A stretch of DNA of 64,000 bases from Chaetorhynchus papuensis (Eukaryota; Chordata; Aves; Passeriformes; Rhipiduridae). Below are positions 52,593-64,000 of this stretch, piece after piece. The number at the start of each line of letters is the position of its first letter. Position 1 is the stretch's first letter. The stretch spans positions 186,001-250,000 of the forward strand of contig VWYX01000675.1 of NCBI GenBank assembly GCA_013396525.1, given 5' to 3'. Position numbers and translations under genes: made by a program. The notes under the pieces were generated by a model. That model saw only the letters and a program-made list of their open reading frames with translations. It ran no database searches and was not told the DNA's origin.

Positions 52593-53963
52593 TATCACGA
52601 AGCAGAAGCAGAAAAGCCATGGTTATAATTTCCAATTCTGCCTTTAATTAACACTGGTGATGGGCTGCCCAGCTGTGGCATTGCCAGGAGCTGCCACACA
52701 GTAAATCCTGCCTGAAACACTCGCTCGAGTGACTGCGGAAATGTGGGCTTTATTAATATGAATGAAGTTGCTTTATGTTCAGTTGAACAGTTGAACAATT
52801 TAACCATGCTCGACACTTACCCAGCTGATGCCCCAGTGGGTGGACAAAGTCTTGCCCTTGCCAAGTTTTGCATGGTCAAGGATGAAGATGGAGGCTGGTC
52901 AAGCTGTGGAGATGAGGTAAGCCTGTTGTGGATCCAGGAATCAAACGCAGACCTGTGGCTCCAGCTGCCTGCCTGGATATCCCTGGGTGATGGGGATCTG
53001 CGGGGACAGTCCTGCTCACAGCCTGGCCAGGGAAAAGCAGACCTGTCACCTCCAGATCCTTCCGTGCTGAGCCGGCTGGCAGGGGGCAATGCCATGGCAG
53101 AGTGGGGCCCGGCTGTGCCAGGGCAGACGGGGGCTCTCAGCAGCAGCAAGGGTGGACAGTGCTTCGAGCTTACGCAGAGAAGGAGCTGTACTAATTAATG
53201 ATGTCCCCGTGCTGTTTTGGGGGAGGGGATGAGTGGGGCTGCCTGTCCCACCAGTGCTGGGGCAGTCTCCCACCTCAGAGATGCCTACAGTCATACCGGG
53301 ACCAGGAACTGGCTACCATCCCCTTGGCTATGACACCAGAATGCACACCTTGGAAGAGGGGCCGGAAGCAGGAGCTGGAACATGACACACACACTGAGCC
53401 CTCTTCTGGAGGGCACATCCCAAACCCTGCATCCAGCTGCAGAGTTGCTGTGGAACCAGCTGTTCTCCAGTGACACCCACATGGCTGCCCTGCGCTGTCC
53501 CCCGTTCAGATCCTTCTGCGAGAGGACATTCTGCTCCTGCACCTGCCTCCGCACCTCACTTGTCCCCAGCTGCCTATGACACCCAGAAGGGATGGCAGGT
53601 GACACTGAGGCACACAGAGGGGACAGGGCAGGCGCTGTGAGTGTGGCTGCAGAAAGCGACGTGCCTGTGTTGCGTGCCCTCAGCTGCAGCTCCCAGGCAG
53701 GCAGATGCCCGTGCACACGCTCGTCCCTGCGCTGGCTGCCTCGGCCCTTCACGGGGCCGTGTCCCCTCTCAGGGCACAGCCAGCGCCCGCACGGGCAGAG
53801 GCGAACGCGCTCCTGTGTGCAGGCACTGACACGCGTGTGTGAGCAGCCACGCACGGCGACACGGGCACAAACACGCGGGTTCCCCGTGCTGGGGCAGCCG
53901 GAGCCGAGTTTCCATCGCCGGCAGCAGCCACTGGATGGCAGCAAGTCCCGGCACAAGGAGCGC

Positions 53964-54001
53964 GGCTGCCGGGGCTGCCGGGGCTGCCGGGGCTGCCGGG
54001 C
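53964..54001. repeat. 9-bp tandem repeat GGCTGCCGG, about 4 copies
   Basis: Four exact GGCTGCCGG units sit inside a CpG-rich stretch (about 53690-54060). This is simple-sequence expansion; no exon was recognised around it. Confidence 0.9.
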
Positions 54002-54315
54002 GTGGGGACCAGAGACGGGGATCTGCTCCTCAGGGGCGGACGGGCCCACCCGGCAGCCGGAGTGTCCTGGTGCCAGGGTGTCCTTCATGGAGCCTGGTGA
54101 GATCTGGAGGTGAAGGATGACACTGGGCAGCGATAAACTGGCAGAGCCAGAGAGCTGAGGCAGGGGCGGAGGCAAGGGGCAGCCCCGAGGCCGGGTCAGA
54201 CGGGGTGGGACAGGTCCTGCTGCACAGCCCTGCAGTGCTGGACGCTTCCCCAGGGGCAGGGGCACAGCACCCATCTGCCCAAAGGCGAGGAGCACAAGGT
54301 ATCACAGTGTAAGGG

Positions 54316-54470
54316 ATAGAATTATAGAATCATAATTTTTGTTGGCAAAGACATCTGAGGTCACTGAGTCCAACCATTAGCCCAGCACCATTTGGCCCAC
54401 AAAGCCTCTTGAGCCTTTAATCCTAATTATTGTAGTCATAATGAAAGCACGCTGGCTGCCATCCCTGTGG
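54316..54470 (-). mobile_element. CR1-type LINE 3' fragment
   Basis: The plus strand reads GATAGAATTATAGAATCATA, then TTGGCAAAGACATCTGAGGT and CACTGAGTCCAACCATTAGC, the reverse complement of a CR1 end. The inner boundary near 54470 is uncertain. Confidence 0.85.
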
Positions 54471-57400
54471 TGGCCTCTTGTGCAAACCCTGGGGGGAGAA
54501 GGGCCCTAAGGAATTAATGTCTTCTGGCAGATTCTGTAGCAAACAGCTTCTGATTCTACAGATGCCCCTTGCACAGGAGGGTGCCTTTGTGCCAGCCTGA
54601 TCCGGGTGTTTTGCATCTCTCTGGCACCTCTGGACTTGGCAAGAGAAAATCAGGTCCCATCCTGTTGGCTGCAGGAACCCGGAGGAACACGGAGCTCCTC
54701 TGGAAACGCTTCCAGCGGATTAAGGATGCTGCTGGTTCAGCTGCAGAGGGCGCTTTGGATGGGAGAATGAAGGCTCTGTATCCATTGAAATGTCCTGGAG
54801 ACGGTTCTGGGGTGATGAGGTGCTCCCACAACCGAGAAGGGAAAGCACTTGGGGCAGCTGGAGCTGAGGACAGCAAGGACGAGAAGGATCCAGGGCAGCA
54901 TGGCACAGTCGGTCCTGCTGGCAGTGGGATCACTGGTTCCCGTGTTTTTGAAATCAGGAAGCCAGCCCCAGGGAGATGATGGGAAGGAAACCAGTGAAGG
55001 AGCAGCTCTGTGAGCCACTGGACCTTTGCAAAGGGCTTCTTGTTCCTGCCTGGATTTCTGGTCCCTCTTGGACCAGGGAGGTGCTGCAGTTCTCTTTCTC
55101 GGGTGATGTCCCTAAGCCCCAGACAGGAATTAATGGGCTCATGAATGGAATGTGAGTCTGAGGGGATTAGAGAAGGCTGGGGAGAATGTCACCTTTAACA
55201 GCTGGCGTGAGAACCAGATACATGAGTGGCTGCAGGAAGGCGGTGGGGGGGAAAGCTGGCAGAGTCCAGCCTGGCTGCAGCTGTGTGGGATTCACAAATG
55301 CCCCCAAAGTTCTGATGAGGTATCTGGGGCACTGGTGGGATTGGCACATTGGTAGCAATATGGGGATCACAAATTCCAGGGCGAAGTAAACCAGGTAGCA
55401 ACAGGCTGTGCTGTGATGGGCCACTATTCAACCAGCTGGGCATTGCTCATCAGAAAGCTGGGGCAGAGCAAAAGAATAAACAGCATAAATATCTTAGGAA
55501 TGAGGTAAAAGTGTGTTATACGCTTAATGTAATTAAGGTAAATTAGGCATTACATAATGGTGAGACACGGACATGTAACGATGCCCTTTGGGCCTGTCTT
55601 ATGTGTGTGGCCTTTATGAGTAAGAGCTGCTGGGATCCCTCTGTGGTGTGCGTGGGTGCGAGGAGGGGGGAGCACCTGCACCCCGAGTGATCGGACTTGT
55701 GTTCCCGCGCACGGCCTCTCTCCCTCTCCAACAGCCAGGCTGGGTCTCCTCGGGGACAGGAATAGTCTCAGCACAAAGAGCAGGCGAGGCAGGATGCTTT
55801 CCTGTCAAAGCCTCATTATTCAAATTCAAGCTCCTCTTCAAAAAACAGAATGTCAAGAAACAGCACGGCTCCAGCATCAGCGGTCTCCTGGGAGAAATGT
55901 TAAAAGTGGGATCTTAAGCATCCATTTCTGTAGCACAGGAAAGCCTTGGGTTGGTTGTGCCCTGATGGATTCCCCAGGCTGACTTCAAAGGAGCCTCTCC
56001 CCTGGCCCCCAGCTCATCACCAGGGTGGGGTTTCATCTGAGGAGCCAAACCCCAGGGGACAGAGGGGAGCCCCTTAGAAGCTGGGGGCATGGGAGGCCTT
56101 GGAGGGGAGGTTTTGGTGTCAGCAGCACGTGCTAAAGCTCATGCTCAGCCTTTCCATCTGCAATGCTGTGTAACAGCCTCTGAGCTGCCCTGCTGCCAGG
56201 CTGGCCTGAGAGCAGCACAACGGTGCCTGGCCAAGGCAGTGCCCCCAAGGTGGGCACCTTGGGAAGCTGGAAAGGACCTTCCTTACCCCAAAGAGCTTCT
56301 TTCCTTGAGCACTGCTTTGGGAGATGTGTGAGCTGGTGGTGGTCCGCATGAGCAGGGAGAGACAGCCCTGGTCCCAGTCCCTCTCCCTGTAAGGACATCC
56401 TGCCTGCTCCCTGTTTGCTCCCTGGGGTAAAAATAGCCCTGCCTGTCTGCTGCAGCCTGCCTTGTGCTAGACATCTTGCAATGCCTCAATCTAAACAATG
56501 AGGGACCTCAGATCACAGCCTGACACCAAATAAAGGACAAACCCTGGCTGAGCTGAGCTGTATGTCCACTGGCAGTGTCCAGCCCTCGGGAGGCTGCTCG
56601 GGAGTGTGGGCATCAGGGACAGCAGGGAATGGGGCTGGCTCACAGGTGGACGGTTGTCTCCACAGGAGGATGGAGTTCCCAGACCCAGACTGGTACTCGT
56701 GCTGTGGCTGTCCCAGGGCTGGGTCTGGACTCAGCACAGCTGTTACCCACAGGAAGGGCCTTGTCCCCAGGTCTCTGCTCCCGTATTTCAGAGCTGCTGG
56801 CCTTTAAGCCCTTGCAATTTCCCAGCGAAGGAAATCCCTTGGCACCCTGATCTTTGAGTGCTTGGGGGAGTACCTGGGGAGGAGGGCACCTGGCTGGGAA
56901 ATGAAGGTGATTTTTCTGCACTGTGTTCCTGTGGGCTCACGTAAACCCGTTCTAAATTCCCTGATGGTCCAGAGACAGGAGTGAGGGAGAGGGGCAGAAT
57001 TCAGCCCTACCGTCAGAAAAGGCTTTTGCTTGGATACCCAGCCAAGCACCCTCAGGGCTCTTCAGGGGTGGGAGTAACCTGCTTTCTTTCTCCAGTGCTT
57101 CCTTTCCATTAGCATCAAGCCTCAGCAGTGTGCTGGCACCATGAGCTTTGGCTGCTGCTTTCTGGGACACTCCATGTGAAGTCCTGCTAAGGCTGAGCTG
57201 GAGGGGACTTACTGGACATGAGGTGACAGCAGACCTCTTGCTGGGTGAGGGCTGCCCTTGGTCAATGTTTGTTCAGCACAGATTGTTTTGTCCATTAATT
57301 GCTGCTGCATAACCAAGGCACACTCAGCATCAGGAGTATCCCACACAGGGGACCTCAGGTGATGCTGGTGGACCTGACACATCACACACTGAGCACAGCC

Positions 57401-60090
57401 AGCCTGCTCCCTGGTGATGCTGGTGCATGCTCTGGGCTTGCCTTCCCGGTCTAGGACTCCTCTTGGCTCTCCCACATCTTCTGGTGCTGAGGAGGGTGTC
57501 AAGGGCCACGCTGAAGCACGGGACAGACTCCCAGACCCCTCTGCCTCACAGCAGTCCCTCGCTATCGTCAGAGTGCCACCCTGGTGTCCCTCCTGCAGAG
57601 CTGCGTGCCCCAGCTGTGTCCAGCTCTGGGGGCAGATGCCCCTCAGGGATGGGCACAGGAGGAAGGAGATGGTGATGCTGGGAGGGAGGCACAGCTCGTG
57701 CTGCCTGTTGGACACCTCAGCACAGCCAGGACGTGGCACCAGCTCCCACCCCATCCTCTGGCTCTGCTCCAGCCATTCCTTACAGTGTAACTTTCAGGCT
57801 TTTAATTAAATGTCCATGAAACACCCATTTGAGATGCTTAATTTAAAGTGAGAGCTAATTAATTTTATGGGCCTTGGCCACGTCTGTTTCATTTCTGAGT
57901 TAATGCCTGGGCTGTGCTGGTGGAGGTGCAGAGAGCACGGCAGCCTCTGGCTCCTGGGACTGTCTAGACAGTCCTAGCTGTGAGTGTGGCTCGTGGCCCT
58001 ATGTGGGGCTCGTGGCCCTGTGTGGGGCTGGTACCTCACTTCACCTCCTTGCCAGACTGTCTCTTGCTCCAGCCCAGCCGAGCAGGAGGAAAGCAGGGCT
58101 GAGCTGGGCCTCTGTCCCAGCTGGTCCCGCAGTGCTGGACCCACATCCAAGCACCACACCCCAGGGTCGGGCTCTGCTCCACAGCAGTGCCCCTATTTCC
58201 AGGGACTGGCTCAGCATGACATCGCCTCACCCTGTGCTTGTCAGCCTTGCAAGAACCTTTTCCCCCACTTCAGAGCAGAACTAGGGCCAAAGATTTGCTT
58301 TCTCATTCTGGCCTCCCCAAGGCCCCCAGCACGATTGCAATGGCTGGTGGAGCTTCTCCAGCAGCATCTGCCCGGCTTGGGGATGCTCAGAGCGCTCTGC
58401 CCAGCCCTTCCATCCCAGGGTGTCCCTGATTATGACCCCACTGGGAAAAACACAGAGGGGCAGCCAGCTTCCACCTGCTCCCCGCACCTGTGAGCCACAT
58501 GGCCACCAAGGGACAGCAGTGGCACATGGCAGAGCCCCTTGCTGCTGCGGGGAGGCTGGGAGCCAGGGCACGGGACCTGGAGAGCAAAGCTCCTGCCAGG
58601 AGCACCCCGGGGCTGAATTTGGTGGAATGAGGAAGGGAGAGAATTCCCTGCTGGAGCTGATGCCGGCCCTGAGGCATGGGGGGAGAGGGGGGGTGTCTGT
58701 CTCTCCCATGCTTCAGATCCACTGGAAAGGGGTTATGGGCGGCTCTGGTGAAAGTCTGCAGGTGCTGGGGTACAGCTGGGCCCCTCAGCACGGTAACCCC
58801 ATCCCTGCAGAGCTGTGTGCACCACAGGGAACACAGATGGGTTGTTTTTGAGGGCCTGGCAGACCTGCAGTCTCCTGCTTTATGGCTGACTGTAAAGGGC
58901 CTGCTATAAACTGTGATTGAAAACATGAATCATCTCACTAATTAAACAGAGTTACTCCATGCCAGGAAATCTGTCTCTTTTGTCAGGATCTTTGTTTTTA
59001 ACTGGGCATAAATCTCAGGCAAAGCTGAAGATTGGCTCCTGGACCCTTTATCACCAAGTGGCAGTGATTTATCCTGTGATTTACCCTGGCACCAGAGAAG
59101 GAATAGAATTAATAATAAATGTTCATTTCTAAGCCACAGTAAGGCTGTAAATGTCTAAACACCAACCAGAGCAGCATTACCATTCCACAAACCAAGTGTG
59201 CTTTGGCTCTGAGAGCATCTTGCCAAGGCCAGCCTGGTCTGGTGGGGGAGATCAGAGCACTTTGGGCACTGTCTGGCAGGCTCAATCAGCAGGGGTTGTG
59301 TGCTCCCCCACACCAGCTGGTGAGGATGGACAAGGAGGGCCACAGAGGGACCTATTTGTGCTTCAGGGCTCAGAGTTGCCCAGGGTGGGCTCTTCGGGGT
59401 GGGGTCCTGTGGTGGGACCCCAGCTCCTGCCAGCCCCCAGCCCTAAGGCTGTGCCTGGTCCTGGTAGGTCCCAGGAACAGCCTCATCCCCAATTCCTGTG
59501 CCATTTGCTCGTGGTGCCTCACTGGTATTTACAGAAGGTTCCCAGGGAGTTACCTCACATTCACCGATCCGTGGGTCAACATTGACAGAGCCTGCATGAA
59601 CAGGGGAACAAGGCACCAGCAAATAGTAGCAAATAGTGGCAAATAGTGCAATGTGTTCACCCAGGAAGATCCTCTGGCCTGTATTAGCAGCATCTGCATC
59701 TGAGGGAGCAGCTCAGAGCAATGGGTGCTGCAGCTGAAGCCAGGTGTTCATGTTACTACAATGAGGAGGAAGAAACCCCAGCCCTGAAGCTCCTGCTCCT
59801 CGGCCTCCTCTCTCTGAGAGGATTTATTTGCACTCATATCTTTGCAACAGCTCGGCCACACACTCGCAGTTGTGCAGGATGGACGCAGCAAGGCCAGCAG
59901 AAAGGACCACTATGGTGGCTGTGACTCTGGGATGCCAGAAGAAGCTGCTTCCAACCGGGGCTGTGGCACAGCTGTTGTGGAACACATTTTCCACTGTAGA
60001 TGTGGCCCCAAGGCCCTCGTCTGGGTTTTCAGAGGGTACCAAGTAGGGATGTCACTGCCTCAGGATGGTGGTGTTCACCAGGATGCTGAA
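54471..60090. other. No gene recognised
   Basis: Mixed composition with AT-rich patches at about 55480-55570, 57790-57905 and 58900-59140 that could be conserved non-coding elements. A 136-codon frame at 54569-54979 has a more charged composition than most frames here but no family match, so it is not called. Confidence 0.5.
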
Positions 60091-60235
60091 CCTGTGTCCT
60101 CACACACTGCTGTGCCTGTGTCTGTCCTCATGCACTGCTGCTCCTGTGTCAAACCTCATGCACTGCTGTTCCTGTGTCAAACCTCATGCACTGCTGTTCC
60201 TGTGTCAAACCTCATGCACTGCTGTGCCTGTGTCC
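60091..60235. repeat. Minisatellite, 28-bp unit, about 5.3 copies
   Basis: Units start CCTGTGTC at 60091 (24 bp, diverged), 60115, 60143, 60171 and 60199, with a partial unit at 60227. The units at 60143 and 60171 are identical and 60199 differs only in its last base, which points to recent expansion. Each unit contains CCTCATGCACTGCTG. Confidence 0.95.
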
Positions 60236-61950
60236 ATCGCTGCTTGAAGGCTGTGGAGTGACCAAACCCCTCTCAGCTCTCTGGGAGGCTTGGGGCTCCA
60301 TGAGGGAGCTGCAGAGAGGACTGGGGAACATGCTGTATCCCCCACTGCCTGTTTCTCCTGCAGCAAACCAGGCTGGGATCTCTTCCCCACAGCCCAAAAT
60401 CCCAGCTCCTCCCCATTTATGTTCTGCTGGCTTCCGGACACAAGCACTGGGGGGGAAGGATGGGGGCTTGTCATTGCCAAAATGCTGTTAAATTGGCTGC
60501 TCAGACTTCCTTCTGCAGCCCAGTACCCCTGAGCCACTCCAGGACTGATGGAGTTTGCAGAGAAAGCCTGGAACTACCACTCAGCCCCTCTTCGGGACCT
60601 AGGGAACATCTCCATTCTTATCCCAGAAGGGAAGTGGGGAGCAGCCCCATCTTGTCACTGCCCTGGGTGTGACTGGGCACCTTCAGGCTCGTATTGGGGT
60701 CTTATTCACCAGCCAGCCCTGGAATCAGGGGAGGTTTGCACCCACATCCACACATCCACAAGTGATTAGTGCTGTGACACGCTGTGCCCAGTGCCAGGGA
60801 CAAGCATGTGCTGCTGGGCAGAGGGACGAGCGTGTCTGGCTGCAGAGCGTGGCTGACCCAGGGCTCTGCAGACCCGTTCCAGACATGCTGGGTTTGCTAT
60901 GAGTGTCTTTATCCAGCAGCAGCAAACACTGATGAGATAATTAGAGCTAAAACATGGAGTGCAGCGGGAGAGCAGTGCCCTGTGCTGCCGGGAGCTGTGA
61001 TGTGTTTGGAGTTACTCTTCCCACAGAACCAGGAAGGTCTCCTGCATATGTGCTGATACAAAACCTGCTCCCTAGGTGATTTTAAGCGAGTGACAGGAAG
61101 AAAACAACTTCATTACCTTGAAAAAACACCAGCTCTCATCACTTTTGCTGCAAAGCAGATGGGCACTGCCGAGACTAAGAACCAGCTCAGGAGTGGGCAG
61201 TGTTTGGGGGGAACGGGAGAGAGAGCTGGCAGTGCCCCAGGGCAGCAGAGCTGTCACCACCAGTGCAGGGAACTGGGGGGCTCTGAGCTGTGCCCGGGCT
61301 CCCCAAAAAGCCCTTTCAACACCTTACTCCCTTTCAGCTGAACTACCCCCAATCTTCAGTCCACAGACAATTTGTATCCCTGCCAGATGTTTTCTCCTGC
61401 TTTAAACAAGGAATTTCAAAACCCGATTGTATAGTGAAGAGTAGTAGATGAGAATGTCACTGACGGTACAAAAGGCGTGGGGAAGGGTGCGGATGCTGCT
61501 GGGAAGGTTTTTCAGGTGAGTAGACACTCGGGATTGCTTTGCCAGTGTTTCAAGGCATCTACCACTCATCCGCTAGATGCTCTGGGTCCCCTGTGATGGC
61601 TCTGAAGGGCTCAATTCTTGCCCCCAAAACACACAGAGGGATTTACTAGGGAAAGTTTTAACAAACACTTTTGATCGTTTTAACAATTTCTTGCTGTCTG
61701 GGAGATGCAGCACAGCCAGCACACCAGAGCGCGTCCTGGCCAGAGCAGTCAGGCAACACAACTTGCATTTTTTGTTGGCCACTACTAATAAAACAGCCCA
61801 AGAGATATTTCAAAGGGTCACAGCCACCAGGGGGCCACTTGCGTTGCTCTAACATAGATCTGGTGTGAAAAGGGAGGTTTGGGACCCTGGGGGTGACGAC
61901 ACCCTGGTGTGCCAGTGAGGGCTGTGGGGCCCTGTGGGTCCAGGGATAAG

Positions 61951-62032
61951 TGCTGTGCATGGCTGGCAGTGATGCTGTGTGTGGCTGACAGTGATGCTGT
62001 GTGTGGCCAGGGAGGACGCTGTGCATGGTGCA
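61951..62032. repeat. Tandem repeat, 22-bp unit, about 3.7 copies
   Basis: Units at 61951, 61973, 61995 and a partial one at 62017 share the form TGCTGTGNNTGGCNNNCAGT, with a few substitutions between copies. Confidence 0.85.
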
Positions 62033-63126
62033 GGGGGGATGTGGCTGCAGAACCAGCTAGGCTGGGCTGCTGCTCTCAGGGTGCTGGCAGAACAGACCTA
62101 GCAGGTGTTTTGGGGATCTCCGCAGCCCTGTGCTCATTTTCCCCCCTTCCCCAGCACCCCATCCCATCTCTGTTCTGATTCTGTCAGTCTCTGGCTGTTT
62201 GAAGCTCTTTTCCAGGATGGGCTGTCAGGCTGGCTGTGGTTTGAAGCAGAAGCTCCCGACACACCATTGGCACGTGGAGCAGAGAGAGCGTCTGCGGGAG
62301 CGCTGGGAGCTGCGGGGAGAGGCTGCGGGGAGCAGCTCGGAGCTGGCACCAGGCTGGGAGCCAGGAGTGAGGAGAGGGCTCCATCCTCCAGCAGGAGCCA
62401 GCTGCTGGGATACTGAGAGTCTGGGCTGGGGCTTGTGGAAGAACTGCGGCATCTGTAAAACCCCGGCCCTGTCCTCTGTGTTGGGGAGAGCCCTCAGCCC
62501 TGCCCTCGCCTTCGCCCTGCACCCACTTGCACTGCCATGGGGCCTGGGGGTGGGTGGGGACAGTTCTGCCCTGAGACCAGCCCCGCTTGGAGGCAAAGCT
62601 CCTGCACCTGCAGCACTGGGAGTTTTGCTGCCCCGTTTCTGTGCTCCCGGCAGGCACCATGGGCTCCCTGCAGCAAGAAGGGTGGCTTATGGCTCTTCTC
62701 ATGCTCCTTCCTGCACAACAGCATGGATCTGGGAAAAGTGGGTCAGAAAAGGGGTGAGATGTGCTGGTTCCTCTCCTCTGGGCTGTAGCCCTCAGCAGCT
62801 GGGAAGCTCGGCATCCTCCGGCAGCCAGAGCCGCCTGTGGCTCCTTGTGGGGTGGGGGAGATGGAAGAAGAACAGCAAGTTCCAGATTAATTGCAAGTTC
62901 AATGACTGTGTACATGAATATTTAATTATCTACATCTGTCATGAATATGCATGATATGCAGATGTGAGAGGGAGCCAGCAGTGAGGTGGGTGTAGGCAGG
63001 AGTGCAGAATAGGGCTGGAGTGGGAGGAAAAACTGTCACCAGCAGCACCAGCTCCCAGGGAACCCACTTGTCCCTGCACTCTGGCACACAGGGACCCCAA
63101 ATGGAAGGAGCTGTGGGACCCAGGGT

Positions 63127-63194
63127 GGTGTGTGACACCTGGAGGGGTGTGTGACACCTGGGGGGGTGAGTGATATCTGGGGGGTGAGTGACTC
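63127..63194. repeat. Tandem repeat, 18-19-bp unit, about 3.6 copies
   Basis: Units beginning GGTGTGTGACACCTGG at 63127 and 63146, then GGTGAGTGATATCTGG at 63165 and a partial unit at 63183. The first two carry a CACCTG E-box. It lies directly next to the CR1 fragment that follows. Confidence 0.85.
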
Positions 63195-63360
63195 CATTTC
63201 TGCCAGATAAGAATAATCTCACAGGAAGAGATTCTTCCCTGTGAGGATGGGCAGGCCCTGGCACAGGTGCCCAGAGAAGCTGTGGCTGCCCCTGGATCCC
63301 TGTGAGTGTCCAAGGCCAGGCTGGGCATTGGGGCTGCAGTGGAACAGATGCAGAACAAGG
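63195..63360 (+). mobile_element. CR1-type LINE internal 3' region fragment
   Basis: GATTCTTCCCTGTGAGGATG, CAGGCCCTGGCACAGGTGCC and CAGAGAAGCTGTGGCTGCCC follow in the order known from the CR1 3' portion. The extreme 3' terminus is missing. The core from about 63218 to 63345 is clear; the edges are approximate. Confidence 0.88.
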
Positions 63361-64000
63361 TCTGGCAGGGAGAGCCTTCTCTCCAGTTCCTGTGGGGTTG
63401 TTAGGGTGATTGGTGTTGCTGGGGCCAGGCTGTCAGAGGCAGGTTCTGGGGTGCAGTATATCTGTCAGCAGAGAGCTTTTTATTACAGCAGAGATTTTTG
63501 TAATTACAGCATGAAATAGCGCTTTTTATTATTTTGGCATGAGGAAAAGCCATTATGATATGGGGACAAGGCTGTTACTCTCCTTAATTTTCTCATAAAG
63601 AACACTGTCGGTGGCTGTTGGTGGCTCCTGGGGCAGAAGGACCATGGTGGAACCGAATTGTCCACTGTCCCCTGCCTCCTCCAAGACCACCCAGCCCTTG
63701 GGCATCCCAGTGAGGTGGCTCTGTGCCAGCCAGGTCTGTGCCACGTGTGGTGCTGCTTCTCCTAAGCTTTCCTGAGAACAGCTCAAGAGGAACAAAATAT
63801 CCTGCCTCAAATTTTCTGGAAGGATTATTTTGCTTTAAAACAGCATTTCACATCAAAGTACATGAAATATGTACTCTAGATTCCTCCCAAGGAAGAAACA
63901 AATGTTTCACCTGGCCCAGGCTTTGGTGTGAATGTGGTGGTGAAGAGCCAGGTCCCTACGGATGGGGATGTGCAGGGAGAAGCTGGCTCTGTCCTTCTGC
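63361..64000. other. No gene recognised
   Basis: Relatively AT-rich at 63470-63600 and 63780-63900, with A/T-rich TTTTTATTAC and CTTTTTATTATTTTGGC motifs. No coding exon or assignable repeat was seen. Confidence 0.5.

Larger units (their letters stand above)
48944..54315. other. No gene recognised upstream of TSC22D3
   Basis: This block contains the distal CpG island edge, the 50.65-kb CpG patch, GC-rich unique sequence, an AT-rich stretch at 52460-52800 with a 26-bp tandem duplication, and a CG/CA-rich region at 53690-54060 with a 9-bp tandem repeat. MID2, the next gene in mammals, is not recognisable. Confidence 0.5.
60236..63194. other. No gene recognised; small tandem repeats
   Basis: Unique sequence, AT-richer at about 61380-61470 and 62880-62960. 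A 22-bp repeat lies at 61951-62032 and a 19-bp repeat at 63127-63194. No exon or RNA gene could be assigned. Confidence 0.5.

Noticed and set aside
53521..53536. AGGACATTCTGCTCC as a glucocorticoid element
   Set aside because: It breaks the critical TGT of the second half-site, so it is too weak to list as a feature.
54569..54979. 136-codon frame with charged composition
   Set aside because: There is no family match and no visible splice or promoter context, so it is compatible with chance in GC-rich DNA.
60325..60340. GGAACATGCTGTATCC as a glucocorticoid element
   Set aside because: The spacing is right, but the second half-site departs from TGTTCT at three positions.

Overview
This window looks like bird nuclear DNA. 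It is GC-rich and contains several short 3' fragments of CR1-type LINEs, recognised by the octamer-like ATTCTATGA ends, in both orientations. It also holds many small tandem repeats and one assembly gap (N run, 48743-48943). There are no operons, ribosome binding sites or prokaryotic genes. Most long open frames are by-products of GC-rich or tandem-repeat sequence and are not genes. CR1 also occurs in other reptiles, so bird is strongly favoured but not proven, and I cannot name the species.

I can support one protein-coding gene: TSC22D3 (GILZ, glucocorticoid-induced leucine zipper protein), on the minus strand. Its AATAAA signal is near 32642 and its most distal visible first exon is at 48304-48626. 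Two alternative first exons both end in the same splice phase and join the same last two coding exons. The proximal first exon (34776-34897, with a TATA box about 75 bp upstream) gives a 139-residue short form. The distal first exon (48304-48626, against the N gap) gives a 206-residue long form. The 52-nt middle exon (34442-34493) and the last exon (33641-33886) carry the TSC box and a leucine zipper with Leu at 76, 83, 90 and 97 of the short form.

Layout: 1-32.6 kb holds no gene that I recognise. It contains a TTCC microsatellite (3958-4044), a frame-perfect 5-bp array (8446-8860), a near-consensus glucocorticoid response element (9160-9174), a 78-bp segment duplicated 4 kb away and flanked by a 10-bp direct repeat (copies at 17683 and 21683), and CR1 fragments. 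32.6-48.7 kb is TSC22D3, with a 13.8-kb intron in the long form. 49-64 kb is non-coding as far as I can see, with a CpG-rich island at about 50.65-50.9 kb, AT-rich patches, minisatellites and CR1 fragments.

The most interesting observation is a degenerate minisatellite about 0.55-1.2 kb upstream of the proximal TSC22D3 promoter. Its unit carries AGAACA, the hexameric half-site of steroid-receptor response elements. I count 15 exact copies, all in one orientation and mostly 18-21 bp apart, in front of a gene whose mammalian orthologue is a classical glucocorticoid-receptor target. A second minisatellite, with a 32-bp unit, sits directly upstream of the TATA box.
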